Made by a program: the position numbers and the translations under genes. This document shows, in pieces, positions 1 through 10,077 of a stretch of DNA of 64,000 bases (positions are counted from its first letter, which is position 1; every line of letters begins with the position of its first letter). The notes under the pieces were generated by a model. That model was not told the DNA's origin and did not search any database. It saw only the letters and a program-made list of their open reading frames with translations. The DNA is from Adenophora triphylla var. japonica (taxonomy: Eukaryota > Streptophyta > Magnoliopsida > Asterales > Campanulaceae), in NCBI GenBank assembly GCA_022495995.1, contig JAFEMH010000073.1:836001-900000 (forward strand), read 5' to 3'.

Positions 1-114
1 TCGGTTCGAAACCACCGATTTCGATTTCGAAAAAGGGAAAACCGGAATCGAATCGTGAACTTACGGTTCGCGGTTCCGGTTCGACGGTTCAACAGTTTTT
101 TTTTTATAGAAAAA

Positions 115-540
115 ACTGTTATATTTTTTATTAACTAGGAAATAATATTGTAGACTTTTTTTTATTACTGATTTTTTTACAAAAAGTAATAGAAAAAAAG
201 ATAGAAAAAAACTAAACAAATGAAAGTATATAAAAGAATACAGGGACGGACTACCCTTAAAAAATATTATTGACTAGGAAAAATATTTTAGACTTTTTTT
301 TATTACTGATTTTTTTACAAAAAGTAATAGAAAAAGAGATAGAAAAAAAAACTAAACAAATGAAAGTATATAAAAGAAAAGAGGGACGGACTACCCTTTA
401 CTTTTTTTATTTTTGTATATATTTTTTTATTGACTAGCAAATAATATTTTAGACTTTTTTTACTAATGAGTTTTTTACAAAAAAGTTATATAAAAATGCT
501 AGAAATTTTAAACAAATTAAAGTATATAAAAGAAAACTAA
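115..540. repeat. Three degenerate tandem copies of an AT-rich unit
   Basis: A unit carrying TTGACTAGGAAA..TTTTAGAC, a T-run, CAAAAAGTAATAG and AAAGTATATAAAAGAA recurs three times. Its TAGAC landmark falls near 151, 289 and 449, a spacing of about 140-160 bp. The first two copies end in GGGACGGACTACCCTT. No coding potential is seen. Confidence 0.7.
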
Positions 541-567
541 ATCATAAATCTCATACACTAAACCTAA

Positions 568-570
<3 letters not shown>

Positions 571-650
<80 letters not shown>
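571..650. repeat. (AT)n microsatellite
   Basis: Uninterrupted AT dinucleotide run of about 80 bp, directly visible. Confidence 0.97.
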
Positions 651-652
<2 letters not shown>

Positions 653-903
653 TATATACTCTATACCCTTAACATTAAATATAAATCATATACTACATAC
701 CCCATATCCTAATTCATATACCTAAATCTCATTTATATCCTATTTTCAAACCTTAAATCTAAATGATATACTTTATACAATAAACCTTAAATCTAAATCA
801 TATACTAAATACCCTAAATCCTAATTCATCTACCTAAATCTCATCTATATCATATATCCTAAACCTTAAATCTAAATCATATACTTTATACCCTAAACTC
901 TAA

Positions 904-1054
904 GAGCAAGTTTTGGGAGAAACTAGTTTCTCCGTAAATTATAAAAAGTCCACTTTTTTTCTACTTGCAATTAGTTAGCGAATATTTAGGAACAGTTTAT
1001 AAAACAGGACTTTCTATAACTTAAGGAGAAACTAGTTTCCCCCAAAATATTGTG
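904..1054. mobile_element. 151-bp Mutator-type MITE with 9-bp target duplication
   Basis: The direct repeat AAACTCTAA flanks the element on both sides (895-903 and 1055-1063). The left arm (GAGCAAGTTTTGGGAGAAAC...) matches the reverse complement of the right arm (CACAATATTTTGGGGGAAAC...) over roughly 45 bp, imperfectly. The left arm contains the perfect palindrome GGAGAAACTAGTTTCTCC (916-933), and a near copy lies at 1024-1042. A 9-bp duplication with long inverted arms is typical of Mutator-like MITEs. No coding capacity. Confidence 0.7.
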
Positions 1055-1822
1055 AAACTCTAATTCATCTACATTAATCTCGCATAATTCATCTACATTA
1101 ATTTCGCATATACCCTATACCCTAATAATTAAATCTAAATATACTCTATACCCTAAATCCTAATCTGTAATTCATGTATATTATTCTCATATATACCATA
1201 TACTCTAAACCTTAAATCACAATTATATATTACATATCATAAACCCTAATTCATCTACTTTAATCATATACCATATACTCTAACCCTCTAAATCATATAT
1301 ATAAATCTCATACTCGTATATACTTCTAAACCGAACCACTCAATCTTATACATATATCCTTATAAACATTTTACCCTAAAACTTAAACAAATAAGAGTTA
1401 GTTTATGATTTGAGTTTGAAAATCAAATAAATTAACAAAATTCGATAAAAAGAGTTAAGGGGGTTTATGTGAAAAAATTGTGAGGGGAGGGAAGGTGGCA
1501 TTTATAGTTGAGAAAATATGTTAGGAAAACAAAATTATTTTTTATTTAATCATATACCCTATAATCTAACATCTAACGACTATATTCTGATAAACCAAAA
1601 AAAAAGCTGACGAATTTGACGATTTTTACAACGGTTCAGGTTCAGGCGGTTTGAAATCGCCGATTCACGATTTTTTATAAGGAGAAACTGGAATCGAACC
1701 GCCAAACTGTCGATTACAGTTTCAAACTGTTCCGATTCGAGACAGTTTCGATTTTGACGGATCTCGATTCAAGATGGTTCAACGGTTTCAGACATGTTAT
1801 AATTCCGGTTTGATCATCCCTA

Positions 1823-2508
1823 AGGCCTGATTGAGCCATTTACCTCTAAGAATTATAGACCCGTGGTTTGTGTGTCTTGAAAGTGTTTTGTGCGTGTATA
1901 AACCAAACAAAAGAAAAAAAAACTTCCTCAGTTCCACTCGAAAATACACAAATTTTCATTTTGGATGTCCCATTTAAAAAGACACATTATCAAAATGAAT
2001 TTTTTTTAATATTTTTTTATTCGTAGAACCCACTTATCATAATTACAATAATTATCTACTAATATTTTCTATCCCACTTTCTCTATTGTACATCACTTTT
2101 AATACTAATAACATTTAATCCATTATACACTCTCTTTAATTTTTGTTCAATATCAACTTTTTGACTTTTCGAGTGAGACGGATCATAAGGTGTTAAAAAC
2201 GAGTAATATGAGCTTAATCTCATACACCGAGTTAATAACTATCAATTAATATTTTCTACCCAACATCGAGTTAATAACTATCCATTAATAATATTCTCTA
2301 CCCCAACATGAGGGGTTAAAAACGAGTAAACCTATTATACTCACGGACTCGAGGAAAATCAATAGGTTGTACATGAAAAAACTAAAGCATCCATAGCCAG
2401 GTTAGGCTTTTCTTTTGAAAAGTGATTGATGTACGTAATTGTTCATTGTTGTATATAAATGTTTTAGAATGTAGAGTTGTACTAATACTTTATTCATCTA
2501 AATGTTAT
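1823..2508. other. Intergenic AT-rich sequence, no gene seen
   Basis: No coding region is supported. 1930-2340 has short repeated phrases: GTTAAAAACGAGTAA occurs near 2192 and 2316, and CGAGTTAATAACTATC occurs near 2229 and 2266. A local duplication or an old MITE is possible. The rest is featureless. Confidence 0.5.
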
Positions 2509-3229
2509 TGATGCTATAATGAAAAATGGGATTGAGCCTAAACAACAGGAAAGTAGGCCCAACATGCCTTAATGGGTCAAGTATATTTAAAGGTGAGCCA
2601 CGTGGTAGGCTCAGAAGCGGAAAGTGGCATGCGGGATAGGTGGCCTAGTATAGGCGACATGTGAAAGTAAGCAGGTCGAGATGCGTACCTTCGAGAAATG
2701 ATTGTACAAAGATAGTATGGCCGAGGGCGAGAATCATGTTGTCGACATGGTTGGAGTTAGCGGCAATATGAGTATTGTCGCTAATCCAGTGATTGTCGTC
2801 TGGCGGCTTATGTGATAGGTGATCTCGCACCATGGTGGGACTGTCCACTGTAGGCTGATTTGACAAGGTGAACAATATATTCCCACTAACTTTGGAGTTA
2901 ATTGGGAACCCTAAGTAGATGATTGATAAGTGTCCCCCCCCATGTGAAATGCACATGGGGACTTGGGAGTATAAACAAGAGAAATAGTATGGTATGTTCT
3001 CTCTCTACTCCCCATACTCTCTCTCTCTCTTTCTCTCTCTAGAAAGCTTCCTTTGTTCATCTGATTTGTGGTTAAGTAATCTTACTCTCACGCCGGAGGG
3101 GTTTTGTCGGAGCCACCCCCGACCTAGTTTACGTGCTTGCATGTGTGTAGGTGACCTAACAAAGGAGGAATCAGCCGGAGTGTCCTAATTCAATTCCTGT
3201 GCAACCATTGATTTTGGATGGCAGCATCA
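2509..3229 (+). repeat. 5' LTR of a Ty3-gypsy-type retroelement
   Basis: The 721-bp block starts TGATGC and ends GCATCA, a perfect 6-bp terminal inverted repeat with TG...CA ends. It is followed one base later by a primer-binding-site-like sequence. A TATAAA motif at 2970-2975 and a CT-rich tract (3000-3045) fit an LTR promoter and transcript start. No second LTR is present in the window, so LTR identity and target duplication cannot be scored. Confidence 0.7.
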
Positions 3230-3230
3230 G

Positions 3231-3248
3231 TTGGTTCCGTTGCCGGGA
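3231..3248 (+). other. Primer binding site, tRNA-Asp type
   Basis: TTGGTTCCGTTGCCGGGA lies immediately inside the LTR. It resembles the TGGCGCCGTTGCCGGGGA primer site used by plant Athila/Tat-type gypsy elements (complementary to the tRNA-Asp 3' end), with a few substitutions. Confidence 0.6.
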
Positions 3249-3437
3249 CCTGAAACTTTTTCTTTGTTTGGTCAGGCGAGTGTTATTGCTGTTTTGGGTT
3301 CTGTTGTAGCTGCCGTGGTGTTTTTGTTCGTGGAAGAGAGCTTAGAAACCCTACTGTCAAGCTGCTGTTAGAGGTGCTGCTGGTGTTGGTTAGTTTGTTT
3401 CAGGTTGGTGTGTTTGTAAACCCAGAAAGTGGTCAGA

Positions 3438-4030
3438 ATGGTTCAAGATAAGAAGCGAGGGTAGCCCAGAATCCGGCGTTGGAGACCCCCAACCCGAAGG
3501 ATACCCGCAAGAACAGGTCAGGTTCTGTGCGGGATGGCGAGGCGCAAACTACGGATACAGATTCGGCAATCAGGAGCGCCAGGGCGCGGGAAGAGCGGGA
3601 GCGAGCGGGAAGGGGCAAGGCCAGGGCTGATGAGCCGGATCCCGCTCCTTCAAAGGCTGACGAGATGAGAGCTAAGGCCGACTAGTTGAGGGCGGATAAT
3701 GAGTTGATGTTAAAGGTTCTCGCCAATAATCGACAGCTGAGGGAGATGGGTGAAGCGCCTTCTCAAATCCCGCCTGAGGTGTCAGCTAGGATTGCAGGAC
3801 AGGCCCAGAGAGAAGAGCGAGATGTCAGTCAGAGTGTGGCGAAAAGGGATGATAGGCGGGCGAGGGACATGCCACCGCCTAAGGAGAAGGCCAGAGAGCC
3901 TAGGCGAGATGTGACCAAGGCGAGGTCAGAGGGTGACGTGATGAAGAGGAAACATCGAGATCAAGATGAGGGAAGGAGGAAGAAGATATATCACAAGTCG
4001 GGAAACTCGCGTGAAGAGTCTTACTTCTTT
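3438..4030 (+). pseudogene. N-terminal gag remnant of a gypsy-type element
   Basis: After a leader, an ATG at 3438 opens a short frame (MVQDKK) that ends in a TAG. The frame one base over then runs from about 3450 through 4030, with a single in-frame TAG at 3683-3685. The product is highly charged (Arg, Glu, Lys, Asp) with long predicted helical stretches, as in the N-terminal part of plant gypsy gag. The host-like block takes over at about 4030, so everything after early gag (protease, RT, integrase, 3' LTR) is missing. The frameshift and the stop make it non-functional. The gag assignment rests on position behind an LTR and primer site plus composition, not on a conserved motif. Confidence 0.5.
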
Positions 4031-4034
4031 GAGT

Positions 4035-4600
4035 ATGTAAACATCCACAAGATAAGATTCACATTTGGATGGAAGGCTGTAGCAATACCAGCAACATGAG
4101 TGCCGTTGGGGTTGCTATCTGTTACAATACTTAAGATGTTATCATCATCATACACATTGGCTACAAAACTACAGGCATCTAACGTGCTTAAATGCCAAAT
4201 TTGTGCTCAAATTTGCAAGGTTAGTTTCAAGGAGTCGGTTAAACCTAACAAGTGGAGTAACTAACTTATAATTAGTTAGGGAAATGAAATCAGAAAGCTT
4301 TCCACACTTGGGGTGGTCATCCTCAAGACTCTGTGTATCAACACCAACCCTCCACGAATCTCCATTGTGCCATAGGACAGGATAAATAAGAGGACCCATG
4401 TCAAGGTTGAGCTCAAACACAAAGACATGGTCATACATAGGACAGAAAAAAAAAAAAGAAAAACACAAAAGTATGGAAGAATAAAAACTTTATCTAAGAC
4501 ATTTATACCTAACCTCAGTTTGCTTTCGCAAATAATCAACTTTACTTTCTAGGTCCTCGCGAGTCTTTTTCAAGTTTTCCCCATTGACTCTGGTATGCTC
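4035..4600 (-). pseudogene. TPP2-like: TPP2 exon remnants, unit 0 tail
   Basis: Three minus-strand exons of tripeptidyl peptidase II are readable. At 4514-4600 there is a complete 87-nt exon with the linker motif KKTREDLESKVDYLRKQ, acceptor TTGTAG and donor GAG/GTTAGG. At about 4270-4420 the exon reads VLWHNGDSWRVGVDTQSLED. At 4063-4212 is the exon around the active-site His, reading [20 protein letters not shown]. In the last one the first His of the family motif HGTH is Asn, its acceptor AG has become AA, and a frameshift lies before LDAC. TPP2 removes tripeptides downstream of the proteasome in the cytosol; this copy cannot do so. It closely matches 25440-26002 and 39580-40143. Confidence 0.85.
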
Positions 4601-5046
4601 CTACAAAAAATAAGAAACTTGTTTCAATTATACCAGAACATGATAAGATCACAAGTCTAGAAGAGGCATTCAACCAAAAAGTGATAACTACCGGGTGGAA
4701 AGGCCCATCCAATTTTGTATAGAAACCCACGGAGATCCTTCGCCATCAATGGAAAAAAAATCTCTTCATATGCCCCCTACCTACCATGTAAGCCTTTCTC
4801 AAAAGTGCAGACATAATAGACAAACTAAATCATGATATGCAAATGAAGTACGAACACATGCAAAGAAATAACAACATAAACCCACGTACTCCTCAAGGGG
4901 AAGCTCTGGAGCCAACTATCGCGTAAAGAGACCCATCGATTACTACATCTCCTTTATATCCCCATTCACAGTCAATGCGGGATATTCCTGATGAGACATG
5001 ATAATTCGTACATATTTGCACGGGTAACTGGTATAGTAACGTAATA

Positions 5047-5319
5047 CTTCCTTCGTCCCATTTGAAATTGCAAAAAAAAAAAAAAACCCGTCGTACACGC
5101 AGATTAAGAGGGTGTATATAAAATTAAGGTGTTGTGTGTGGATAATGGGATAGAAGAGATAAAGTGGGGCAAGGAATAATACGCGAGTAGTTGTTGTGAG
5201 CAAGACAAGTGGGCTCCATTATTTAAAAAGTACTAAAAACTTTCCATGTTGGGATTTTGCAATTTTAAGTGGGACACTCAAAATGGCAATTTTTGCAATT
5301 TCAAATGGGGCGGAAGGAG
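5047..5319. mobile_element. Stowaway-type MITE (273 bp), family A
   Basis: Ends CTTCCTTCGTCCC and GGGGCGGAAGGAG are inverted, flanked by TA on both sides (5045-5046, 5320-5321). The arms continue as CATTTGAAATTGCAAAAA and TTTTTGCAATTTCAAATG. It lies in TPP2 intron-derived sequence and recurs, whole or cut, once or twice per unit. Confidence 0.85.
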
Positions 5320-5518
5320 TATTAAAGAAATTACAACTAACCATCAGATTATTTAGCTAGTTATGCAGTAGAAGATGCAGCACAATATCAGAAAACAAAT
5401 GAAGGAAACCAAATGCTGAAACAAGTAAAAACAGAAATTGAGACACAAGGTGCTGCTACAGAACGAACACAGGGTAACATACATGTGACAATGAAGAGAA
5501 TGTACCCAATGTGCTCTT

Positions 5519-5777
5519 TATTAAGGATCCTACTGATCCTTCAAGATCACCGAAAGATCCTCCAAGACCATAGCTCATATTCAGTTTATTCTCCTTCCTT
5601 ATTTACAGGAGATATTTTGTAAATATAGTTATTATTTGATTAGCTTTAGTGATTATGTATATCTCTTTATTTTTATATTTTGATCATGTATATCTCTAGC
5701 CTAAGATAGACATCCAAAAGTTGTATATATATTGTACTCAGTTGATCAATGAAAATTAAGTTTTCCAATTCCTTTCA
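5519..5777 (+). repeat. 5' LTR of the copia element (259 bp)
   Basis: Starts TATTAAGGATCC and ends TTCCTTTCA. By eye it is identical over its full length to 10023-10281. The ends are TA...CA instead of the usual TG...CA. A TATATATATTG stretch near 5725 is a plausible TATA region. Confidence 0.95.
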
Positions 5778-5789
5778 TGGTATCAGAGC
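5778..5789 (+). other. Primer binding site, initiator tRNA-Met
   Basis: TGGTATCAGAGC directly abuts the 5' LTR. This is the standard copia primer site, complementary to the 3' end of initiator tRNA-Met. Confidence 0.93.
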
Positions 5790-5852
5790 ATTGCCGGTCC
5801 CCCCCTTCTCCTCCCACCAGCCGCATCTTTTCCTGCTGTCCCTCACTTCCAC

Positions 5853-7930
5853 ATGGCTGCCCAAAGCTCCTCCTCTGCACTACCCAACCCAGCCGAGCCA
5901 AACCACCCCATCCTTCTTGTCAACCTTGCAAACTGCAAAACCTTAACACCCCTCACCTACCTTGCTTGGTCTGCCCAAGTTACCTCAATACTATTTGGCC
6001 TTGATCTCCTTCAATTTGTTGATGGAACCCACCCACAACCACCAGAATCCATCACATCCGAAGGTAAAGAAAACCCCAATCCTGCCCTAGTTACTTGGAA
6101 TAGGCAAGATCGCCTAATCCTTGGTGCACTTCTTGGCACCTTGGATAATACCGTTGCCCCCTTAGTTTCTCATGCAACCACATCCAACCAAGCTTGGACC
6201 ATTCTAAAGAAAACCTATGCCAACCCTTCTCGTGGTCACATTCTTCAATTAAAAGACCACCTAGACTCCATCACCAAATCCAATCTCACAATAACCGAAT
6301 ACATGCAAACTATTAAGTCTTGCATTGACAAACTTGCTCTATTAGGCAAACCCATGGACACGGAAGATATTATTGCTAAGGTTCTAAAAGGTTTAGATTA
6401 TGATGCTTTCAAACCCATCATTGACTCCGTTAGGGCTAGGGACAACCCCATATCCTTTGAAGCCCTTCACGAAAAGCTTATACACCATGAACTCACCCTC
6501 AAAAACCAACCCTCCCACACCACGCCTACCTTTCCTGCCTCTGTTCATGCAGCCTTCTCTCACCCCCATCTTCTCGGCCTCGGCCGAGCCCTTCTCGGCC
6601 CTTCTTCCCACCCCTCCTCAATTCCGCAACAACAATCTGCCCCCTTTAAAGGGAAGTGCCAATCTTGTCGCTTTGTGGGTCATGTCATCTCCCAATGCCG
6701 ACAATTCAAACGTGATTTCCCTATGGTCACTTTCCCTCCGCCTCCCTCCAACCACCGCTCACCCCGCTCCTCTCAGTCTCACTCCTCGGCCCAAGCTCAC
6801 ACGGCCTCCTCCTCTTCTCGTCAATCTCTCTCCGCTCCTTGGCTTGTGGACAGCGGAGCCACAAATCACATCACAAATGATCTCTCTACTCTCTCCCTTC
6901 ATCACCCCTATGATGGCACAGACGATGTTATCATTGGAGATGGTTCTTCACTCCCCATCTCCAACATAGGTTCTTTCTCTTACACTACTTCTACTTCTTC
7001 CTTTTTGTTTAAAAATGTTCTACATGTTCCCTTAATCTCTCGCAATATCTTGTCTGTTTCTCAGTTTTGCAAGGATAATAATGCCACTATCTCTTTCTCA
7101 CATTCTTCTTTTTTCATAAAGGAACTCTCGACCAACCGCATTCTCCTCCAAGGAACATGTGATCGTGGTGTCTACACATGGAACCCTTCCGTCTCTCCTC
7201 AAGTTCACACTAGCTCCACCTCAACTCTCAAGTCGTGGCATCATAGATTAGGCCATCCCTCCCCCCCTATTTTCTCGTTTTTAAATAATAAATTTTCTTT
7301 ATCTATTCCTAATGGTTCTTTTGATTTCTGTAATTCTTGCAATATTAATAAAAGTCACAAACTTCCGTTTGCCACCTCTTCTCTTCACTCTCACACACCA
7401 CTTGACTTAATTTTTTCGGATGTATGGACTTCTCCCGTACACTCCTACGACAATTACAAATATTATGTCATCTTCGTTGATCACTTCACAAAATATACTT
7501 GGCTCTATCCACTTAAACACAAATCCGACACCTTTTCCACCTTCACTCGGTTTCGTGCCCTCGTTGAAAAATTCTTTGCCAAACCCATTCTCCAAGTTTT
7601 CTCCGATAATGGTGGAGAATATCTTAAACTCACTCCGTCTCTTCTTAACAATGGCATTTCCCACCTAACATCTCCTCCCCATACCCCAGAACCTGATGGC
7701 CCCGCCGAACGTCGCCATAGACACCTTGTTGAAACTGGTCTCACCTTGCTCTCTCATGCAAACCTTCCTCTAAAATTTTGGCCTCATGCCCTCACCACCG
7801 CAACCTACTTAATTAACCGTATGCCCACCCCAACCCTTCAAAATGACTCTCCGTTCCTCCGCCTTTTCAAAAGCGCCCCCAACTATACCAAACTCCGCTC
7901 ATTTGGGTGTCTTTGCTACCCGTGGTTACG
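5853..7930 (+). pseudogene. copia gag-protease-integrase reading frame
   Basis: One open frame of over 690 residues begins at ATG 5853, 75 bp after the LTR. Residues 1-230 are a copia gag capsid region (WNRQDRLILGALLG, then TYANPSRGHILQLKDHL). A CCHC zinc knuckle lies at residues 269-282 (CX2CX4HX4C). The aspartic protease site is WLVDSGATNHIT with Asp333. The pre-integrase HHCC region starts near HHRLGHP and ends FCNSCN. The integrase core has Asp523 (SDVW), Asp585 (SDNGGEY) and Glu619 (AERRHRH). The frame is lost near 7925-7940 and the meaningful reading moves to another frame; the original runs to a stop at 8018. Catalytic residues before the break look intact. Confidence 0.93.
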
Positions 7931-8386
7931 CCACATGCCCCATACAAACTCGCACCCAAATCTACTCCCTGCATCTTCATTGGCTACTCCTCCTCCCAAA
8001 GTGCTTACCATTGTTTAGACCCAACTTCAAACCGTATATATACCTCTCGCCATGTCAAATTCGTTGAGTCAGAATTTCCTTATACCACTCTCACATCTTC
8101 CCCTCCTACACAGATTATGACTCCAAATGAATGGTGCTCTCTTACAATCCCAATCCTCACCACTTCTCACCCTTCTCCGCCCGTTGCCGACCCACACCCC
8201 CTTTCCCCACTCCTCCGCCGTAACCCCTACCACCACGGCGGCCCCTCTTCCCCACCCTCCAACCACTACAGCGGCCCCCGACCCTTCCGGCCACTATTCT
8301 CCCACCTCCGCCCACTACCCCTCCGTCAACCCCGAACCCGGCCAACACGCCTCCTCCCTCCTCACGCCGACCACTGCCTAATCTGA
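7907..8386 (+). pseudogene. copia integrase C-terminal / linker region, shifted frame
   Basis: After the frameshift the sequence continues in another frame with APYKLAPKSTPCIFIGYS and RHVKFVESEFPY, hallmarks of the copia region after the integrase core. A Pro/Ser/Thr-rich low-complexity linker follows and ends at a stop near 8384. No usable start exists; it is the continuation of the upstream polyprotein. Confidence 0.85.
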
Positions 8387-8529
8387 ACCCCAACCCGCCT
8401 CCTCCAACCCGAAGCATAATTACCCGCCTGTCAAACAATATACGAAAACCCAATCCCAAATATGCCTCTCTAGCTACCCTAACCAATCCTACCTCCCTTC
8501 CCACATCCATAAAACAAGCCCTTGCTACC

Positions 8530-9460
8530 CCCACTGGCATGCCGCCATGCGTGAGGAATATGATGCTCTCATGCGTAACCATACTTGGACTCTCGTTCCA
8601 TCTCATGAGGCACCCAACATCATCGGGTGCAAGTGGGTATTTCGTGTTAAATACAATCCTGATAACACCATCTCCAAATATAAAGCTCGTCTTGTGGCAA
8701 AGGGATTTCACCAAAGGCCTGGTCTTGACTACTCGACACCTTCTCCCGTAGTTAAGCCAGGTAACCATTCGCCTCATTCTTTCTCTTGCCATTACTCAAG
8801 GTTGGTCTCTTCGCCAACTTGATATAAATAATGATTTTCTACAGGCAATCTTTACGAAGCAGTTTTCATGTCTCAACCCCGGGTTTTCTAAACACCTCCA
8901 ACTCTTCCTCTGTCTCGTAAGCTTTGAAGGCCATCTATGGTCTTAAGCAAGCACCGAGCGTGGTACACCGAACTTAAATCTTTTCTCATTTCCTTTGGCT
9001 TCACCACCTCTCTCTCGGATCCTTCTCTCTTCACCTTCACTACACACTCGAGTCGTCTTTTTTTGCTTGTCTATGTCGATGACATTATTGTCACTGGCCC
9101 CTCAGGCTCTCTTCTTACTTCCTTTATCACAACCACTTGCTTCTCGCTTCTCCCTAAAGGATCTAGGTCCGCTCTCTTACTTTCTAGGTGTCGAAGTCAC
9201 ACCCAACTCCCAAGGTCTTCTTCTCTCTCAGTCCAAATACATTAACGATCTTCTAGCTAAACACAATATGGACAACTCGAAACCTGCTCCAACCCCCATG
9301 AATTCTTACCCTATTCTTTCGGCCCACCCTAGAACTCCAATCTGTAATCCCTCTGACTACCGCGCCATAGTTGGTAGTTTGCAATACTTATCCCTTACCC
9401 GTCCAGACATTGCTTACTCAGTCAATAAGCTTGCCCAATTTCTTCGCACCCTCAAGAAAA
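8530..9460 (+). pseudogene. copia reverse transcriptase, multiply frameshifted
   Basis: The RT start is clear ([39 protein letters not shown]). The frame breaks near 8757-8830, is poor to about 8930 (AIYGLKQAP), and shifts again. The catalytic motif YVDDIIVTG survives at about 9072-9098. It shifts once more before LGPLSYFLGVEV and SQSKYINDLL (9160-9260) and ends in RPDIAYSVNKLAQF. At least three frame changes make it non-functional. Confidence 0.88.
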
Positions 9461-9526
9461 TCATTGGGCGGCTCTCAAACGCCTTCTTCGATATCTTCAC
9501 GGTACTATTAACTTGGGTCTTGACTC

Positions 9527-10077
9527 TTGAGAAATTCACCTCCTGTTCTTCACTCTTTTTGTGATGCCGATTGGGCCGGTGATAAGGACGATTTTATCTC
9601 CACCATTTGGTTTTTAGTGTATCTTGGGCGCAACCTCATCTCTGGTCTCCAAGAAACAACGGGCCTCCTGCTCTTCTCAACTGAGGGCCGAATTTATTTT
9701 GCGCCTCTTCTACAGCCGAACTTATGTGGGTCCAAAATCTTACGTGAGCTTTCTCTTACCCCGCACCACCTGTCATTTTCTCGGACAATCTTGGAGCAGC
9801 TAACTACTCAGCAAATCCCATCTTTCACTCACGTATGAAGCACCTTGCCCTTGCCTTTCATTTCGTGCGCGAACAAGTTCAACTGGGAAGGCTCCGTGTT
9901 CAACACATATCAGGTTACAACCAACTCGCTAATGCTCTCACCAAACCGCTGTCCCGAGTTCGCTTTCTGTCCATTATTTCCAAGATTGGACTCTATTCCA
10001 GTCCGTCCAACTTGAGGGAGCGTATTAAGGATCCTACTGATCCTTCAAGATCACCGAAAGATCCTCCAAGACCATAG
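9527..10077 (+). pseudogene. copia RNase H, frameshifted, with polyprotein C-terminus
   Basis: RNase H begins with FCDADWAGDKDD, a typical copia motif. It continues through frame changes to a readable last segment (9835-10077) with MKHLALAFHFVREQV, RVQHISGYNQLANALTKPL and a stop overlapping the 3' LTR start. Stops and shifts between 9600 and 9830 break the domain. Confidence 0.85.
10011..10022 (+). other. Polypurine tract of the copia element
   Basis: CTTGAGGGAGCG lies immediately before the 3' LTR, where plus-strand priming occurs in copia elements. Confidence 0.75.

Larger units (their letters stand above)
540..1380. repeat. Degenerate CCTAAATC / CCCTAAA-like repeat tract
   Basis: Recurring phrases such as ACCCTAAA, CCTTAAATCTAAATCATATACT, CCTAATTCATCTACC and TACCCTATA repeat with imperfect spacing on both sides of the nested MITE. 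The motif recalls the plant telomere repeat CCCTAAA, but there are no perfect head-to-tail runs. Treat it as a degenerate AT-rich satellite-like filler. Confidence 0.55.
1..1822. mobile_element. Right-hand part of an hAT-like DNA transposon (non-autonomous)
   Basis: Both edges (1-100 and 1620-1822) are rich in GGTTCG/CGGTTC/CGAACC-type short motifs in opposing orientation. This subterminal-repeat pattern is known from plant hAT elements. The right edge ends GGTTTGATCATCCCTA at 1822; read inward this is TAGGGATGATCAAACC, which resembles hAT terminal inverted repeats. The left terminus lies before the window, so the 8-bp target duplication (right copy would be AGGCCTGA, 1823-1830) cannot be checked. 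No transposase coding is visible between the edges. The interior is low-complexity AT-rich repeat with a nested MITE. Confidence 0.5.

Noticed and set aside
571..650. Possible origin, promoter or matrix-attachment signal in the AT run
   Set aside because: A pure dinucleotide repeat; nothing beyond slippage is needed to explain it.
2645..2956. 103-codon minus-strand frame
   Set aside because: It lies inside the gypsy LTR on the opposite strand and has no recognisable domain; a chance frame.
4169..4539. Overlapping minus-strand frames rich in Phe/Leu (and repeats at 19.9, 25.7, 34.0, 39.9 kb), looking like small membrane proteins
   Set aside because: They are TPP2 VVWH-exon codons read into a T-rich intron end, or the same exon in the wrong frame; the hydrophobic run is a poly-A tract read in reverse.
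6393..8792. Several open frames overlapping the copia polyprotein on both strands
   Set aside because: Shadows of a C-rich coding region; none carries a motif.
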